Origin: Bacteroidota bacterium
GTDB taxonomy: Bacteria; Bacteroidota; Bacteroidia; Bacteroidales; FEN-979
Reading direction: 5' to 3'
DNA length: 50,729 nucleotides
Assembly: GCA_026391355.1 (NCBI GenBank)
Contig: JAPLDH010000055.1
Location: 1-50,729, forward strand
In this document: positions 27,727-36,276 of the stretch, one piece after another
Layout: each line of letters opens with the position of its first letter
How positions within the stretch are numbered: the first letter of the stretch is position 1
Program-made: the position numbers and the translations under genes
Notes under the pieces: model-generated
What the model saw: the letters and a program-made list of their open reading frames with translations, nothing else
Database searches by the model: none
What the model was told of the DNA's origin: nothing

Positions 27727-27734
27727 CAAAGATA
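27727..27734 (-). promoter_or_regulatory. Bacteroidota -7 element (TATCTTTG) before the TPP riboswitch
   Basis: The minus strand reads TATCTTTG, an exact match to TAnnTTTG, placing the transcription start near 27720 at the first base of the aptamer. No good TTG was found at the usual -33 spacing, so only the -7 box is supported. Confidence 0.45.
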
Positions 27735-27741
27735 GAAAAAA

Positions 27742-27773
27742 GTGACAAGGTGACATAGTAACAAAGTAACATA
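27742..27773. repeat. Tandem array, four 8-bp units (GTRACAWR)
   Basis: GTGACAAG, GTGACATA, GTAACAAA and GTAACATA in tandem. It faces an inverse-complement array at 27800-27831, so the pair can fold into a hairpin of about 30 bp with wobble pairs. Confidence 0.85.
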
Positions 27774-27799
27774 GTGAAAAAAAACAAAATAATTCTTCC

Positions 27800-27831
27800 T
27801 GTCACCGTGTCACCGTGTTACCCTGTCACTT
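27800..27831. repeat. Tandem array, four 8-bp units (TGTYACCS), inverted relative to the previous array
   Basis: TGTCACCG, TGTCACCG, TGTTACCC and TGTCACTT. The TGTYAC core is the reverse complement of GTRACA. It lies just upstream of aroQ. Confidence 0.85.
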
Positions 27832-27866
27832 ATAATAAAATCTCTATATTTGTCAAAACCAATTCC

Positions 27867-28286
27867 ATGAAGCTTATCATTATCAATGGCCCAAACCTGA
27901 ATCTGCTGGGCAGCAGGGAAACGGAGGTCTATGGGAATCAAACATTCCCGGTCTATCTGAAGAAATTGAAGGCAAAATACCCTGAAATAGAGATTGAATG
28001 TTACCAGAGCAACATTGAGGGGGAGATCATCGATGCAATACAAAAAGCAGGTTTTGTTTATGACGGTATCATTCTTAATGCAGGAGGTTATTCACATACT
28101 TCTGTCGCTATTGCCGATTCAATCAAGGCTATCAAGGTTCCTGTAGTGGAGGTGCACATCTCAAATATTTTTGCACGTGAATCTTTTCGACATACTTCCT
28201 TACTGGCTCCGGTCGTAAAAGGCTGTATTACCGGGTTTGGGCTGGAATCTTACCGGCTGGCAGTGGAATCGTTTATTGGGAAGTGA
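27867..28286 (+). CDS. aroQ: Type II 3-dehydroquinate dehydratase
   Basis: A 139-aa enzyme dehydrating 3-dehydroquinate to 3-dehydroshikimate (shikimate pathway). Family motifs: MKLIIINGPNLNLLGSRE at the start, YGNQTF next, QSNIEGEIIDAIQ near residue 50, NAGGYSHTSVAIADSI near 75, and VEVHISNIFARESFRHTS near 100, containing the catalytic His. The frame is open from 27774, but the upstream codons cover the word arrays; the ATG at 27867 gives the standard length. A TATATTTG box at 27845-27852 could be the -7 element, but its -33 partner is weak. It stands alone, without other shikimate genes. Confidence 0.96.
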   Translation: MKLIIINGPNLNLLGSRETEVYGNQTFPVYLKKLKAKYPEIEIECYQSNIEGEIIDAIQKAGFVYDGIILNAGGYSHTSVAIADSIKAIKVPVVEVHISNIFARESFRHTSLLAPVVKGCITGFGLESYRLAVESFIGK

Positions 28287-28370
28287 CAGTAGGATTTACC
28301 ATTTCCCATTGACTATTGACCATTTCATTGACCATTGACAATTTACCATTTGCCGTTATATTACTTTCCT

Positions 28371-28420
28371 GATGACCTGATGACCTAATGACCTAATGAC
28401 CTAATGACCAATGACTAATG
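28371..28420. repeat. Tandem array of 8-bp units (RATGACCT), six copies with a degraded end
   Basis: GATGACCT twice, then AATGACCT three times with partial copies, just after the stop codon of the convergent glycosyltransferase gene when read from its side. The preceding 28300-28345 is made of related irregular words (CCATTGAC, CATTTACC). Confidence 0.85.
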
Positions 28421-28426
28421 TCGGTC

Positions 28427-29449
28427 CTATTTCATGAACTTTGCAGGATCGAGGTCGCTGAACTTCCGCTTGCCTCGAAGAAAGTATTCAAAAACAATGT
28501 TTTTTCCGTAAACATTAACCATCGGTCCGTGTTTCAGTAATCTTCTTTTTTTTCGTGTTCTACCCAGGGTCGAGTAAAAGCTCAGATGTGCCTTTACTAC
28601 AGCCCAGAAATCCTTGAAACCGGCAGTGAAGAGGAATTTCATGGCTGCAATCGCATCCAGGATGAGGCGTTTTGAGAATACTTCAAAAAGGAGGTTATCC
28701 GGGAGGTTTTTATACAATAAAAAGAAATTGTTGCGGAAATTATAATAGGTCTTCCTCCATGAGATCTTCGGCAGTGTTCCTCCTCCAATATGGAATACTG
28801 TGGAATCAGGACAATACATAATCTTATATCCTTCATTCTTCAATCGCCAGCAAAAGTCAATCTCTTCCATATGGGCAAAGAAATCGGCATCGAACCCGCC
28901 AAGTCTGTGGTAAAGGCCGGCTCTTACGAATATACATGCGCCTGTGGCCCAGAATATTTCAGCAGGGGTATCGTATTGCCCATGGTCTTCTTCCAGGCTA
29001 AGGAACATCCTTCCCCTGCAAAAAGGATAACCGTACTTATCAATAAATCCACCGGCAGCGCCTGCATATTCGAAGCTGGCCGGGTTTGTATAGGAGCGGA
29101 TTTTGGGCTGACAGGCGCCGATCATTGGATCTTCATCCATCATCCTGATTACAGGACTTAACCAGTCTCTGGTTACCTCTATATCGGAATTCAGAAGAAT
29201 AAAATATTCAGCTTCAACCTGTTTTAATGCTTCATTGTATCCTCCGGCAAACCCTGAATTGTGAGTATTCCTGATAATCCGGATCTCTGGAAATTGTTTT
29301 TCAAGGAATGTTACTGAATCATCCGTTGACGCATTGTCAGCGACAACAATTTCTGCCTCAGCGCTGCTGAATTCAATAAGTGGTGGTAAAAACTTTTCCA
29401 GGTACTTTTTACCGTTCCAGTTAAGTATTACTACAGCAATACGCATCAA
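28427..29449 (-). CDS. Family 2 glycosyltransferase (GT-A fold)
   Basis: A 340-aa glycosyltransferase with the order typical of rhamnosyl-/N-acetylglucosaminyl-type GT2 enzymes: VVILNWNGKKYLEKFL at the start, VVADNASTDDS (about 36-46), NSGFAGGYNEAL (about 63-74), and the metal-binding D-x-D variant LLNSDIEV (about 85-92). It continues with WATGACIFVRAGLY and GGFDADFFAHMEEIDFCWR, in which E-x-D-F-C is the usual catalytic-base region. No strong transmembrane segment; probably acts at the cytoplasmic membrane on lipid-linked or cell-surface glycans. The acceptor is unknown. No polysaccharide cluster is adjacent. Confidence 0.92.
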   Translation of the reverse strand: MMRIAVVILNWNGKKYLEKFLPPLIEFSSAEAEIVVADNASTDDSVTFLEKQFPEIRIIRNTHNSGFAGGYNEALKQVEAEYFILLNSDIEVTRDWLSPVIRMMDEDPMIGACQPKIRSYTNPASFEYAGAAGGFIDKYGYPFCRGRMFLSLEEDHGQYDTPAEIFWATGACIFVRAGLYHRLGGFDADFFAHMEEIDFCWRLKNEGYKIMYCPDSTVFHIGGGTLPKISWRKTYYNFRNNFFLLYKNLPDNLLFEVFSKRLILDAIAAMKFLFTAGFKDFWAVVKAHLSFYSTLGRTRKKRRLLKHGPMVNVYGKNIVFEYFLRGKRKFSDLDPAKFMK

Positions 29450-29758
29450 TAATCAATTAAAGATTAAAAATTATAGATTACGAATTAAGGATTGTAAAAG
29501 TAACAAAAAAATCAGACCGAAAGCAATTGAAGGAACTTTCCACTTCCATGAAATCATTAAACAAATTACCAATTAACCATGACAAGGGAATTCGTAATTT
29601 TTAATCTTTAATGTACCCACCCCCTTCCCCCTCCCTAATTTAGGGAGGGGATTAAGGGGTGGGTATTTGGGTTAACCTACCTGCCGGTAGGCAGGTTCCC
29701 TGCTTCTCTGCGGCGGAATTAGGGTCCAGGGCTTGCCCTGGGGTTCATACCATTTGAT
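29450..29758. other. Gene-free spacer of about 310 bp containing a composite repeat
   Basis: No coding sequence seen. The first part is AT-rich with irregular words (GATTAAAAATTA, GATTACGAATTA). 29615-29664 is a long palindrome with arms beginning ACCCACCCC and ending GGGGTGGGT. 29674-29697 is an imperfect palindrome (CCTGCCGG core), and 29715-29761 is the second copy of the 47-bp element. Confidence 0.8.
29615..29664. repeat. Long imperfect palindrome, similar in layout to 12430-12484
   Basis: Outer arms ACCCACCCC/GGGGTGGGT and inner arms CCCCTCCCTAA/TTTAGGGAGGGG surround an AT centre. As at the first copy, it precedes a 47-bp element. Confidence 0.75.
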
Positions 29759-29761
29759 TTA
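29715..29761 (-). repeat. 47-bp dispersed repeat, copy 2, ending on the GWxTD gene stop codon
   Basis: 42 of 47 bases match copy 1 at 12518-12564 without gaps. The last three bases (TTA on the plus strand) are the TAA stop of the GWxTD gene, and similarity ends there. The internal palindrome is CCAGGGCAAGCCCTGG on the minus strand. Confidence 0.85.
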
Positions 29762-31219
29762 ATTGGGTAGTTTCCAGTAATCATCAGAAAAATCGCCCCA
29801 TGACCTGACAGTTTCGGTTTCCTGTAAAACACCCGGGTCGTTGACTCTTCCCCTCAGTGATCTTTGCCAGCCGGGGGTATTAACTTCGCCAATGGCATCA
29901 GAATGAAGAAGCGTAAAATCACCAAGCGCAAGATCTTCCGTGAAGAACACGAATTTCTTGTTCGATTGGTTATTGCCTAATTTATAATAATGCCAGATCT
30001 CGTAAGGGTAGTTGTTGGGATCATTATATTGAGTGGTTCGTGTATTCGGAGCTCCATATTGAAGGTAAACCCTGCCACGATCAGTCTGATATCCTTTTTT
30101 GATTTTAGATCCGAAATTTATCTGGGCTTTGTGTACTTGTTCTTTATAAGCCAGCCAGCCTTTTTCGGGTTCCTGTGAATTTCTCCGCTGCCAGAAACCA
30201 TAGAAATACTGTTGTAGTGTTTTAAGATCGCCGGTCTTCAGGGGGCCTTTGATAAATGACTTCTCGATACCTGAGGAGATGGGATAGGTAGAACTGATAT
30301 ATTCTCTCAGTGTATCGATACTTACCATGTTTTCGGCAAATGTATTTTTAGCGTTAAAAGCAAGAAAGTCAGTATAAACAACAGCAGCGCCGGGATTACT
30401 TCGCTGGAAAAAGGATTTCCTGGAAACAATCAGTTCATTCTTTTGATTACGGGCTTCGATAACAAGGTTGTAATTGCCTGTTGAAAGGCCGGCAATATTG
30501 AATTCTGCAATTAACGGTTCAAGAGGTTTTACATCCACTTTTTTGATATTTGCATAGTCCGATAACCTGATATTGTTCTCAAAAGCTTCTACATAATAAC
30601 TAACCACATATTTCTGTCCGGCAGGGATCACTTTATCAATGTTATACAGCTCGCAATAAAATGAAAGCTTTTTTTCGACAGAAGGATAAAAGTTATAGAC
30701 ATAGGGGACAAGGTCAAACCCACATTTGGTGATGGTTTTTACGGTTTCACTTTTGGTATAGGATTGTAAAAGTTCAATCCCTGAAACTGCGGGTTTATCT
30801 GCCGGAAAATCAACGGTAACAACTTGTGTAAAAGGCTGAGGTTTGACATCCTTATTTTTATCCGACATCTGTATCTCGAAATCATAAGTTCCGTTAGCAA
30901 CCTGGAAACGCTGCTCATCGATGAACTGGTAATCATTTTTGGAAGAATCATCAATTTCCGGGCTGTTCAGTTCATATTTCTTAAAAGCTTTGATCACATT
31001 CTTTTGCTTAAATGTGATCAGGATATTGACAGATGCCTGGTACTTTCCATTCTCTTTTTTCAAATATTTAACGGTATTTCCTGCCACCGTGAGGTAGGTT
31101 TCCACGTAGGGTCCCTGGGGTGAGGAAAACGAGGCATAGGTTAGAAATGCCCATAAATTTTTTGCTTCAGAAAGAAAGGGAAGCAAAAAAACAAACAGAA
31201 GAACAGTGATCTTTTTCAT
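29759..31219 (-). CDS. Exported GWxTD-domain protein
   Basis: Start set at 31219 (MKKITVLLF), giving a signal peptide cleaved near SEA; an upstream Met (31243) adds eight residues. The N-terminal about 350 residues are beta-rich repeats of unknown type. The C-terminal about 130 residues are the GWxTD module: WRRNSQEPEKGWLAYKEQV, then FGSKIKKGYQTDRGRVYLQYG (family G-W-x-T-D-R-G-R-V-x-x-x-Y-G; here G-Y-Q-T-D), and a Y-E-I-W-x-Y segment. GWxTD proteins are common in Bacteroidota and Acidobacteriota, but their function is not established. The promoter at 31301-31331 fits this gene. Confidence 0.88.
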   Translation of the reverse strand: MKKITVLLFVFLLPFLSEAKNLWAFLTYASFSSPQGPYVETYLTVAGNTVKYLKKENGKYQASVNILITFKQKNVIKAFKKYELNSPEIDDSSKNDYQFIDEQRFQVANGTYDFEIQMSDKNKDVKPQPFTQVVTVDFPADKPAVSGIELLQSYTKSETVKTITKCGFDLVPYVYNFYPSVEKKLSFYCELYNIDKVIPAGQKYVVSYYVEAFENNIRLSDYANIKKVDVKPLEPLIAEFNIAGLSTGNYNLVIEARNQKNELIVSRKSFFQRSNPGAAVVYTDFLAFNAKNTFAENMVSIDTLREYISSTYPISSGIEKSFIKGPLKTGDLKTLQQYFYGFWQRRNSQEPEKGWLAYKEQVHKAQINFGSKIKKGYQTDRGRVYLQYGAPNTRTTQYNDPNNYPYEIWHYYKLGNNQSNKKFVFFTEDLALGDFTLLHSDAIGEVNTPGWQRSLRGRVNDPGVLQETETVRSWGDFSDDYWKLPN

Positions 31220-31300
31220 AGGATGAAGGTTTAGTAAACTCACCCCCCGGAAGAAGTGATAATTAGTTTAACGGGTTCGTACTTTCTTTTAAAATAAGTA

Positions 31301-31331
31301 CAAAGCTACAAAAAACCGATCAGGAAGTCAA
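31301..31331 (-). promoter_or_regulatory. Bacteroidota-type promoter for the GWxTD gene
   Basis: On the minus strand TTG (31331-31329), a 20-bp spacer and TAGCTTTG (31308-31301) match the -33/-7 consensus of the Bacteroidota primary sigma factor. The predicted start lies about 75 nt upstream of the start codon. Confidence 0.5.
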
Positions 31332-31483
31332 CAATTATAGATGAATAGTTCAACTTTTCCGGTGAATTGGGAAAACTTTGAAGGCATAATAATTATCTTT
31401 GACTTTTATTTTGAGTTTTGATTTTTGCATTCCTGCCTGCCGGCAGGCATGTTGACTTTTAAATTTAATTTCGGGAATCTGTC

Positions 31484-32068
31484 ATGCAAAACCTACAAAC
31501 ATCAATTTCCCGCTGTCCCTGGCCTTCCAATGATCCGCTGATGATAGAATACCATGACAACGAATGGGGCGTTGTGGTTCATGATGACAGGATGCATTTC
31601 GAATTCATTGTCCTGGATTGCTTTCAGGCCGGACTCAGGTGGAAAACGGTACTTCATAAACGGGCTAATTTCCGAAAGGCATTTGACGATTTTGATTACC
31701 ATAAAATTGCACTATATGACCAGGCAAAGATCGGTGAGCTTTTACAGGATTCAGGTATTATCCGGAACAAGGCAAAGATCCATGCAACCATACGGAATGC
31801 AAACCTTTTTCTCGAAGCACAGAAGGAATATGGTTCTTTTGATTCTTATATCTGGCAGTTTACCTGCGGGAAAACCATCCGCAACAGATGGGAGAAATTG
31901 ACGGAAATTCCGATCACGACAAAAGAATCCGATGCCATGAGCAAGGATCTGATCAAACGCGGGTTCAAATTCGTGGGTTCGACGATCTGTTATTCCTATA
32001 TGCAGGCAGCAGGGATGGTGAACGATCACATGGTGGGGTGCTACCGGTATGGGGAATCAGGTCATTAG
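31484..32068 (+). CDS. tag: DNA-3-methyladenine glycosylase I
   Basis: A 194-aa base-excision enzyme that removes 3-methyladenine. Zinc ligands line up with E. coli Tag: C11, H24, H182 and C186 (E. coli C4, H17, H175, C179, spacing conserved). The base-pocket Trp is W53 (E. coli W46). At the position of E. coli E38, which contacts the base, the residue is D45 (VLDCFQAG), a conservative but unusual change, and the usual S of AGLSW is R52. The ending FVGSTICYSYMQAAGMVNDH is strongly conserved. A TATCTTTG box at 31394-31401 may be its -7 element, with a poor -33 match. The TAG stop lies inside the first unit of the word array at 32061-32092. Confidence 0.94.
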   Translation: MQNLQTSISRCPWPSNDPLMIEYHDNEWGVVVHDDRMHFEFIVLDCFQAGLRWKTVLHKRANFRKAFDDFDYHKIALYDQAKIGELLQDSGIIRNKAKIHATIRNANLFLEAQKEYGSFDSYIWQFTCGKTIRNRWEKLTEIPITTKESDAMSKDLIKRGFKFVGSTICYSYMQAAGMVNDHMVGCYRYGESGH

Positions 32069-32092
32069 GTCATTACGTCATAAAGTCATAAA
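32061..32092. repeat. Tandem array, four 8-bp units (GTCATWAV) overlapping the tag stop codon
   Basis: GTCATTAG, GTCATTAC, GTCATAAA and GTCATAAA. The first unit supplies the last His codon (CAT) and the TAG stop of the tag gene. Confidence 0.8.
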
Positions 32093-32138
32093 AGAATATG
32101 AGCCCTGATATCGTTATCATGATTAATACTTATTAATA

Positions 32139-35100
32139 TTATATTCTTGGCGGTAACAGTTTATAAATCAAAGGAGTAATGATCCTTGATAACAATGTGG
32201 AACTGATCAATCCTCCGATAATAACAATAGCTAATGGGGAGATCAGGGGATTTGTTGAAATGGCTATTGGCATCAACCCTCCGATAGCTGTCAGTGAGGT
32301 CAAAATAATAGGGAGGAATCGTATCTCACCAGCTTCATGGATGGCTTCTTCCAACGGTTTTCCCTCTTTACGTAACTGATTTGTGAAATCCACCAGCAGG
32401 ATGGAATTCTTTACCTCTATTCCGGCCAGCGCTATTAATCCGATGAATGCAACAAACGATAAGGAATTACCGGTAATCCAGAGTGCAGCTAAAGCTCCTG
32501 TCAAACCTACCGGTATGACAGATAAAACAATTAAAGTGCTTTTAAATGTTTTAAACTCCAGGACTAAAATAGCTATGAACAAAAACAAGGTGATTATAAG
32601 GATGGTGCCAAATCCCCCGAATGTTTCCTGCCGCGATTCAAGTTCTCCACCCATCTTGTAGGAATACCCCTGAGGCAACCTGAAATGATCCATCTGAGTG
32701 ATAACATCATTTATTACGTTATCGGCTAAATATCCTTTCATTACAAAGGAACTCACCGAGACTGTCCTGATTTTATCAGAATGATTGATGGAAAGAGGAG
32801 AGGATTCTAATTTTAACGTAGCCAGTTGTGTCAGAGGAATTGCAAAACCCTGATTATTGTTTACAAACAAATTGTTAAAAATATCAAGTGTCGCTCTTTC
32901 ATATTTAGGTGATGTTACTATTATATCGTAGTCATTACTGTTGTCATCTGAAAAATTTCCCAGCTTAAGTCCTGCAACTGCCAAATGAACCAGTCGATCA
33001 ATATTCACGGTTGGAATCCCTAAACTATTTGCCTTTTCTTTATCAATATATAGCTTAATATCACTTTTAAGATTTGTTACAGGGTTTTTTACATATAGGG
33101 TACCCTGTGTTTTGATCAACAGGTTTTCAACTCTTTGAGCTAACTGACGTAATGTATCAAGATTATCTCCTTCAAGCCTGACCTCCACAGGAGCAATTAT
33201 ATGTGCACCCTGCTGAAGATTTTTTACTTCAATTCTGGCGCCCGGGTACCCAATAAAAATGCGTCTGATCTTTTCAATTAATTCCAGTTTCTTAGCTGAA
33301 GTTGTGTTAGGATCCAGCTGCACAAAGATTTGAGCATAATCATTTCTCTCATTTTCAGGCATTTCACTATAATATATCCATGGGTTGCCTTTGCCAACAT
33401 TACTTGTGAAATATTTTATTTCCTGAAATTTGGCCAGTTCACCCTCAACATATCTTGTTACACTATCTGTTTTGTAAATATTGGTTTGCAAGGGTGTATT
33501 GATGTTAATAATAAACTGCGGTTTTTCAGAAGCCGGGAACAAACTGATACCAATCACAGGTATTAGTTTCAGAGATCCGAAAAAAATCAAGGCAGCAACG
33601 GATAGTGTGATTACGGGGTGTTTCAATGCTCTGTGTAATACGGGACCATAAATTTTATGAATACCGGTTTGAAAAGCCCGCAGGAATAAATTGCCTCTTT
33701 TTTGCCCTTTGTGTTCTTTTAATATCCGGCTTGCCAGGAACGGAACAATGGTCAATGACAAAATCATCGATGCAAGCACGCAGCTTACGACTGCCATTGG
33801 CAAACCCCGGATAAAATCTCCGGAGCCACCGGGTAAAAATAGCAATGGCAAAAAAGCAATAATAAGGGTAGCCGTACATCCGGTTACAGCCAATCCAATT
33901 TGTTTGGTGGCCTTAAGGGTGGCTTCTGTTCTGGAGTATCCGTCACGGAGCCATCTCTCAATATTCTCCACGACAACAATACCGTCGTCCACCAACAGCC
34001 CCAGTGCTACTACCAGGCCAACAATAGTCACCTGGGTCAGACTGAATCCAAGTAAATTCAGCATTACCAGTCCAATTGAAACAGATAACGGAATGGATAT
34101 CATTACAATCGAAGCAGCTCTTCCTCCTAATGGTATAAGTGTAAAGGCTATAATAAAAATAGCGATCATAAAATCCTTTCCTAACCCACCTAAACGTTTA
34201 TTCACATTCGCTGCCTGATCAAAGTAATCGACCAGTTCGATATTCGGAGGTAACGTCTTTTTAAATTTTTCAATAACCGGCAAATACAACTTTTGCGTCT
34301 GGGAAATATTGGATCCTGATTTTTGACCGGCATTTACTAAAACACACCTGTGTCCGTTTAAACGGGTAATATGTTTGGCCTCTTCATAATCAAAATGCAC
34401 ATTGGCAACATCTTTTAAACGGACATTTTTCCTGTCAATACTGTAAACAATGGTGTTCTCTATTTCTGCCATTGACTTATAATTACCACTTGTTTTAATA
34501 TTGAATGTTTTACTGCCTGCATATACGGTTCCTCCCGGAATATTGGCAATCTCGCTCTGGATACTTGCAATAATAGCATTCAGAGGAATATGCATCTGAG
34601 CCAGTTTGTCCAACTGTAAATCCACCCTCATAATTTGTTTTGGCAATCCACTGATTTCGACTTTCTGTAAAGTATTGATCTTCTCCAGCTCATTCTGTAA
34701 ACGCTCAGCCTGTTTTTTCAATTGTTCTCTTGAAGCATTCTCTGAAACCAGCGCCATTTGTAAGATATTCACATCTGTTGGTGATGGCTTTGTGATATCA
34801 ATGCTTAAAATATCTTCAGGCAATGTTCCGCGCATGTTGTTTACCTCACGGACAACTTCCTGATATTGTTCGTTCACATTGCCACCGTATTTATACTCTA
34901 CTTCGATGATAGCAATACCATCCATAATAGTTGTTCTTATGCGCCTGATGTCCTCAAGTTCAGATAATTTTTTCTCGATGGGATCAACCACCAATTCTTC
35001 CATATCATTGGGTGAAGTACCGGGATAGACTACAATAACAGGGAAGTAGGATATTTTAAGTTCAGGATCCTCCGACCGGGGCATATTGATCAATGTAGTG

Positions 35101-35177
35101 ATCCCGACAACAATGGCCATTACAAGAATAACCAATGTAAACTGATAGTTTTTTACGGCAAATTCAGAGATTTTCAT
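32139..35177 (-). CDS. RND efflux pump inner-membrane transporter (HAE1/AcrB-like)
   Basis: A 1012-aa polytopic transporter exporting hydrophobic compounds through proton antiport. It has the usual two-fold layout: helix 1 (about 14-31), a large periplasmic loop, helices 2-6 (about 330-480), helix 7, a second loop, then helices 8-12. The TM4 proton-relay pair is present in GLLVDDGIVVVENIERWLRDG, and the start FAVKNYQFTLVILVMA with MPRSEDPELK matches HAE1-type members. Third gene of the efflux operon; together with the MFP and TolC-like genes it should form a tripartite pump. Substrate unknown. Confidence 0.95.
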   Translation of the reverse strand: MKISEFAVKNYQFTLVILVMAIVVGITTLINMPRSEDPELKISYFPVIVVYPGTSPNDMEELVVDPIEKKLSELEDIRRIRTTIMDGIAIIEVEYKYGGNVNEQYQEVVREVNNMRGTLPEDILSIDITKPSPTDVNILQMALVSENASREQLKKQAERLQNELEKINTLQKVEISGLPKQIMRVDLQLDKLAQMHIPLNAIIASIQSEIANIPGGTVYAGSKTFNIKTSGNYKSMAEIENTIVYSIDRKNVRLKDVANVHFDYEEAKHITRLNGHRCVLVNAGQKSGSNISQTQKLYLPVIEKFKKTLPPNIELVDYFDQAANVNKRLGGLGKDFMIAIFIIAFTLIPLGGRAASIVMISIPLSVSIGLVMLNLLGFSLTQVTIVGLVVALGLLVDDGIVVVENIERWLRDGYSRTEATLKATKQIGLAVTGCTATLIIAFLPLLFLPGGSGDFIRGLPMAVVSCVLASMILSLTIVPFLASRILKEHKGQKRGNLFLRAFQTGIHKIYGPVLHRALKHPVITLSVAALIFFGSLKLIPVIGISLFPASEKPQFIININTPLQTNIYKTDSVTRYVEGELAKFQEIKYFTSNVGKGNPWIYYSEMPENERNDYAQIFVQLDPNTTSAKKLELIEKIRRIFIGYPGARIEVKNLQQGAHIIAPVEVRLEGDNLDTLRQLAQRVENLLIKTQGTLYVKNPVTNLKSDIKLYIDKEKANSLGIPTVNIDRLVHLAVAGLKLGNFSDDNSNDYDIIVTSPKYERATLDIFNNLFVNNNQGFAIPLTQLATLKLESSPLSINHSDKIRTVSVSSFVMKGYLADNVINDVITQMDHFRLPQGYSYKMGGELESRQETFGGFGTILIITLFLFIAILVLEFKTFKSTLIVLSVIPVGLTGALAALWITGNSLSFVAFIGLIALAGIEVKNSILLVDFTNQLRKEGKPLEEAIHEAGEIRFLPIILTSLTAIGGLMPIAISTNPLISPLAIVIIGGLISSTLLSRIITPLIYKLLPPRI

Positions 35178-35184
35178 TGCAGGT

Positions 35185-36258
35185 CTATTTATTTATTGAA
35201 TAATTATTTATCACCTTTATAACTGATTTATCAGTCAGATAAGCGCTTCCCGAGACAATCAGTGATTTGTATTCTTCAAGTCCTTTTGAAATAAGAATGT
35301 TTTTTCCATCAATTGCCTCAATCGTTACAGGTACTTTTAATGCATTTATGTGATCATTGGTTACAAATACGAATCCCTGATCAGCATTGCCATCCAGCAA
35401 TGCATCATAAGGTATTTGCCATACAAGATTCTTTTGCGATAACCTGATCTCAGCTTTCCCAAACATACCCGATGCGATGTTTAATTGTCGCGCATTGTTC
35501 AGTTTTAAGTCAATGGAGAAGGAACCTGTCATCTGATCGGCATCCTCAGCTTTAGCACTGACAAATGCCTGCATATCGCAGATATTCAGGGCTTCTATTT
35601 GTACAATGGCTTTGTCATTTAATTTTATATCAGCCCATTCTTTGTCGCTGACCGCCACCCGGAGAATCCAGTCAGTCCGGCCTTTGCTGCTGGTTTGCAA
35701 TACCGGCATCCCTTGTCCTGTCATTTGTCCTTCACTGGCAAGTTTTCTTAAAATCACACCATCATGAGTTGCTCTTATTTTAGAGTATTGCAAATTGAAT
35801 TTCGCAGCATCCAGTTGCTGTTTGGCTAATTCCAGCCCCGTTTTTGCGTTTTGCAACTGCTCAAGTGTGGCTACACTGTCTTTCCGGAGGTTTTCGAACC
35901 TGTCATAATCTCTGGCAGCTTTTTCGTATGCTATCCGGGTTTGATTCACCTGCGAAGATATTTCTGTCAGATCGAGTGTTGCAAGCAGTTGACCTTTTCT
36001 TATCCTGTCTCCCTCTTTTACATAAATTCTGTCAACTATACCTCCGGTTTTAAAAGAAAGCATCGTTTCATCATCTGTTGTAAATTGTCCTGATGATTGA
36101 ACACTTCCTGTCACTTCTGCCTGGCATAAAGAAATTACCTTTACAGGAATAGCTTCAACTGACTTTGGCAGGGCAGGGGTTTCCGGTCCTTTACTGCAAC
36201 CAGACATTAGCAGTATAGATAATGTGCTAATTGTTAGGATATTAAAATTGTTTTTCAT
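35185..36258 (-). CDS. RND efflux membrane fusion protein (lipoprotein)
   Basis: A 357-aa periplasmic adaptor. The lipobox LLMSGCSKG indicates inner-membrane lipid anchoring. The barrel-sandwich/lipoyl half FKTGGIVDRIYVKEGDRIRKGQ (about 67-88) is followed by an alpha-hairpin (about 100-150), then the second lipoyl half IRATHDGVILRKLASEGQ (about 163-180), beta-barrel and membrane-proximal domains. It bridges the RND pump and the TolC-like channel. It lies 7 bp upstream of the RND gene and 18 bp after the TolC-like gene. Confidence 0.94.
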   Translation of the reverse strand: MKNNFNILTISTLSILLMSGCSKGPETPALPKSVEAIPVKVISLCQAEVTGSVQSSGQFTTDDETMLSFKTGGIVDRIYVKEGDRIRKGQLLATLDLTEISSQVNQTRIAYEKAARDYDRFENLRKDSVATLEQLQNAKTGLELAKQQLDAAKFNLQYSKIRATHDGVILRKLASEGQMTGQGMPVLQTSSKGRTDWILRVAVSDKEWADIKLNDKAIVQIEALNICDMQAFVSAKAEDADQMTGSFSIDLKLNNARQLNIASGMFGKAEIRLSQKNLVWQIPYDALLDGNADQGFVFVTNDHINALKVPVTIEAIDGKNILISKGLEEYKSLIVSGSAYLTDKSVIKVINNYSINK

Positions 36259-36276
36259 GTTACTTTTGTATTGGTT

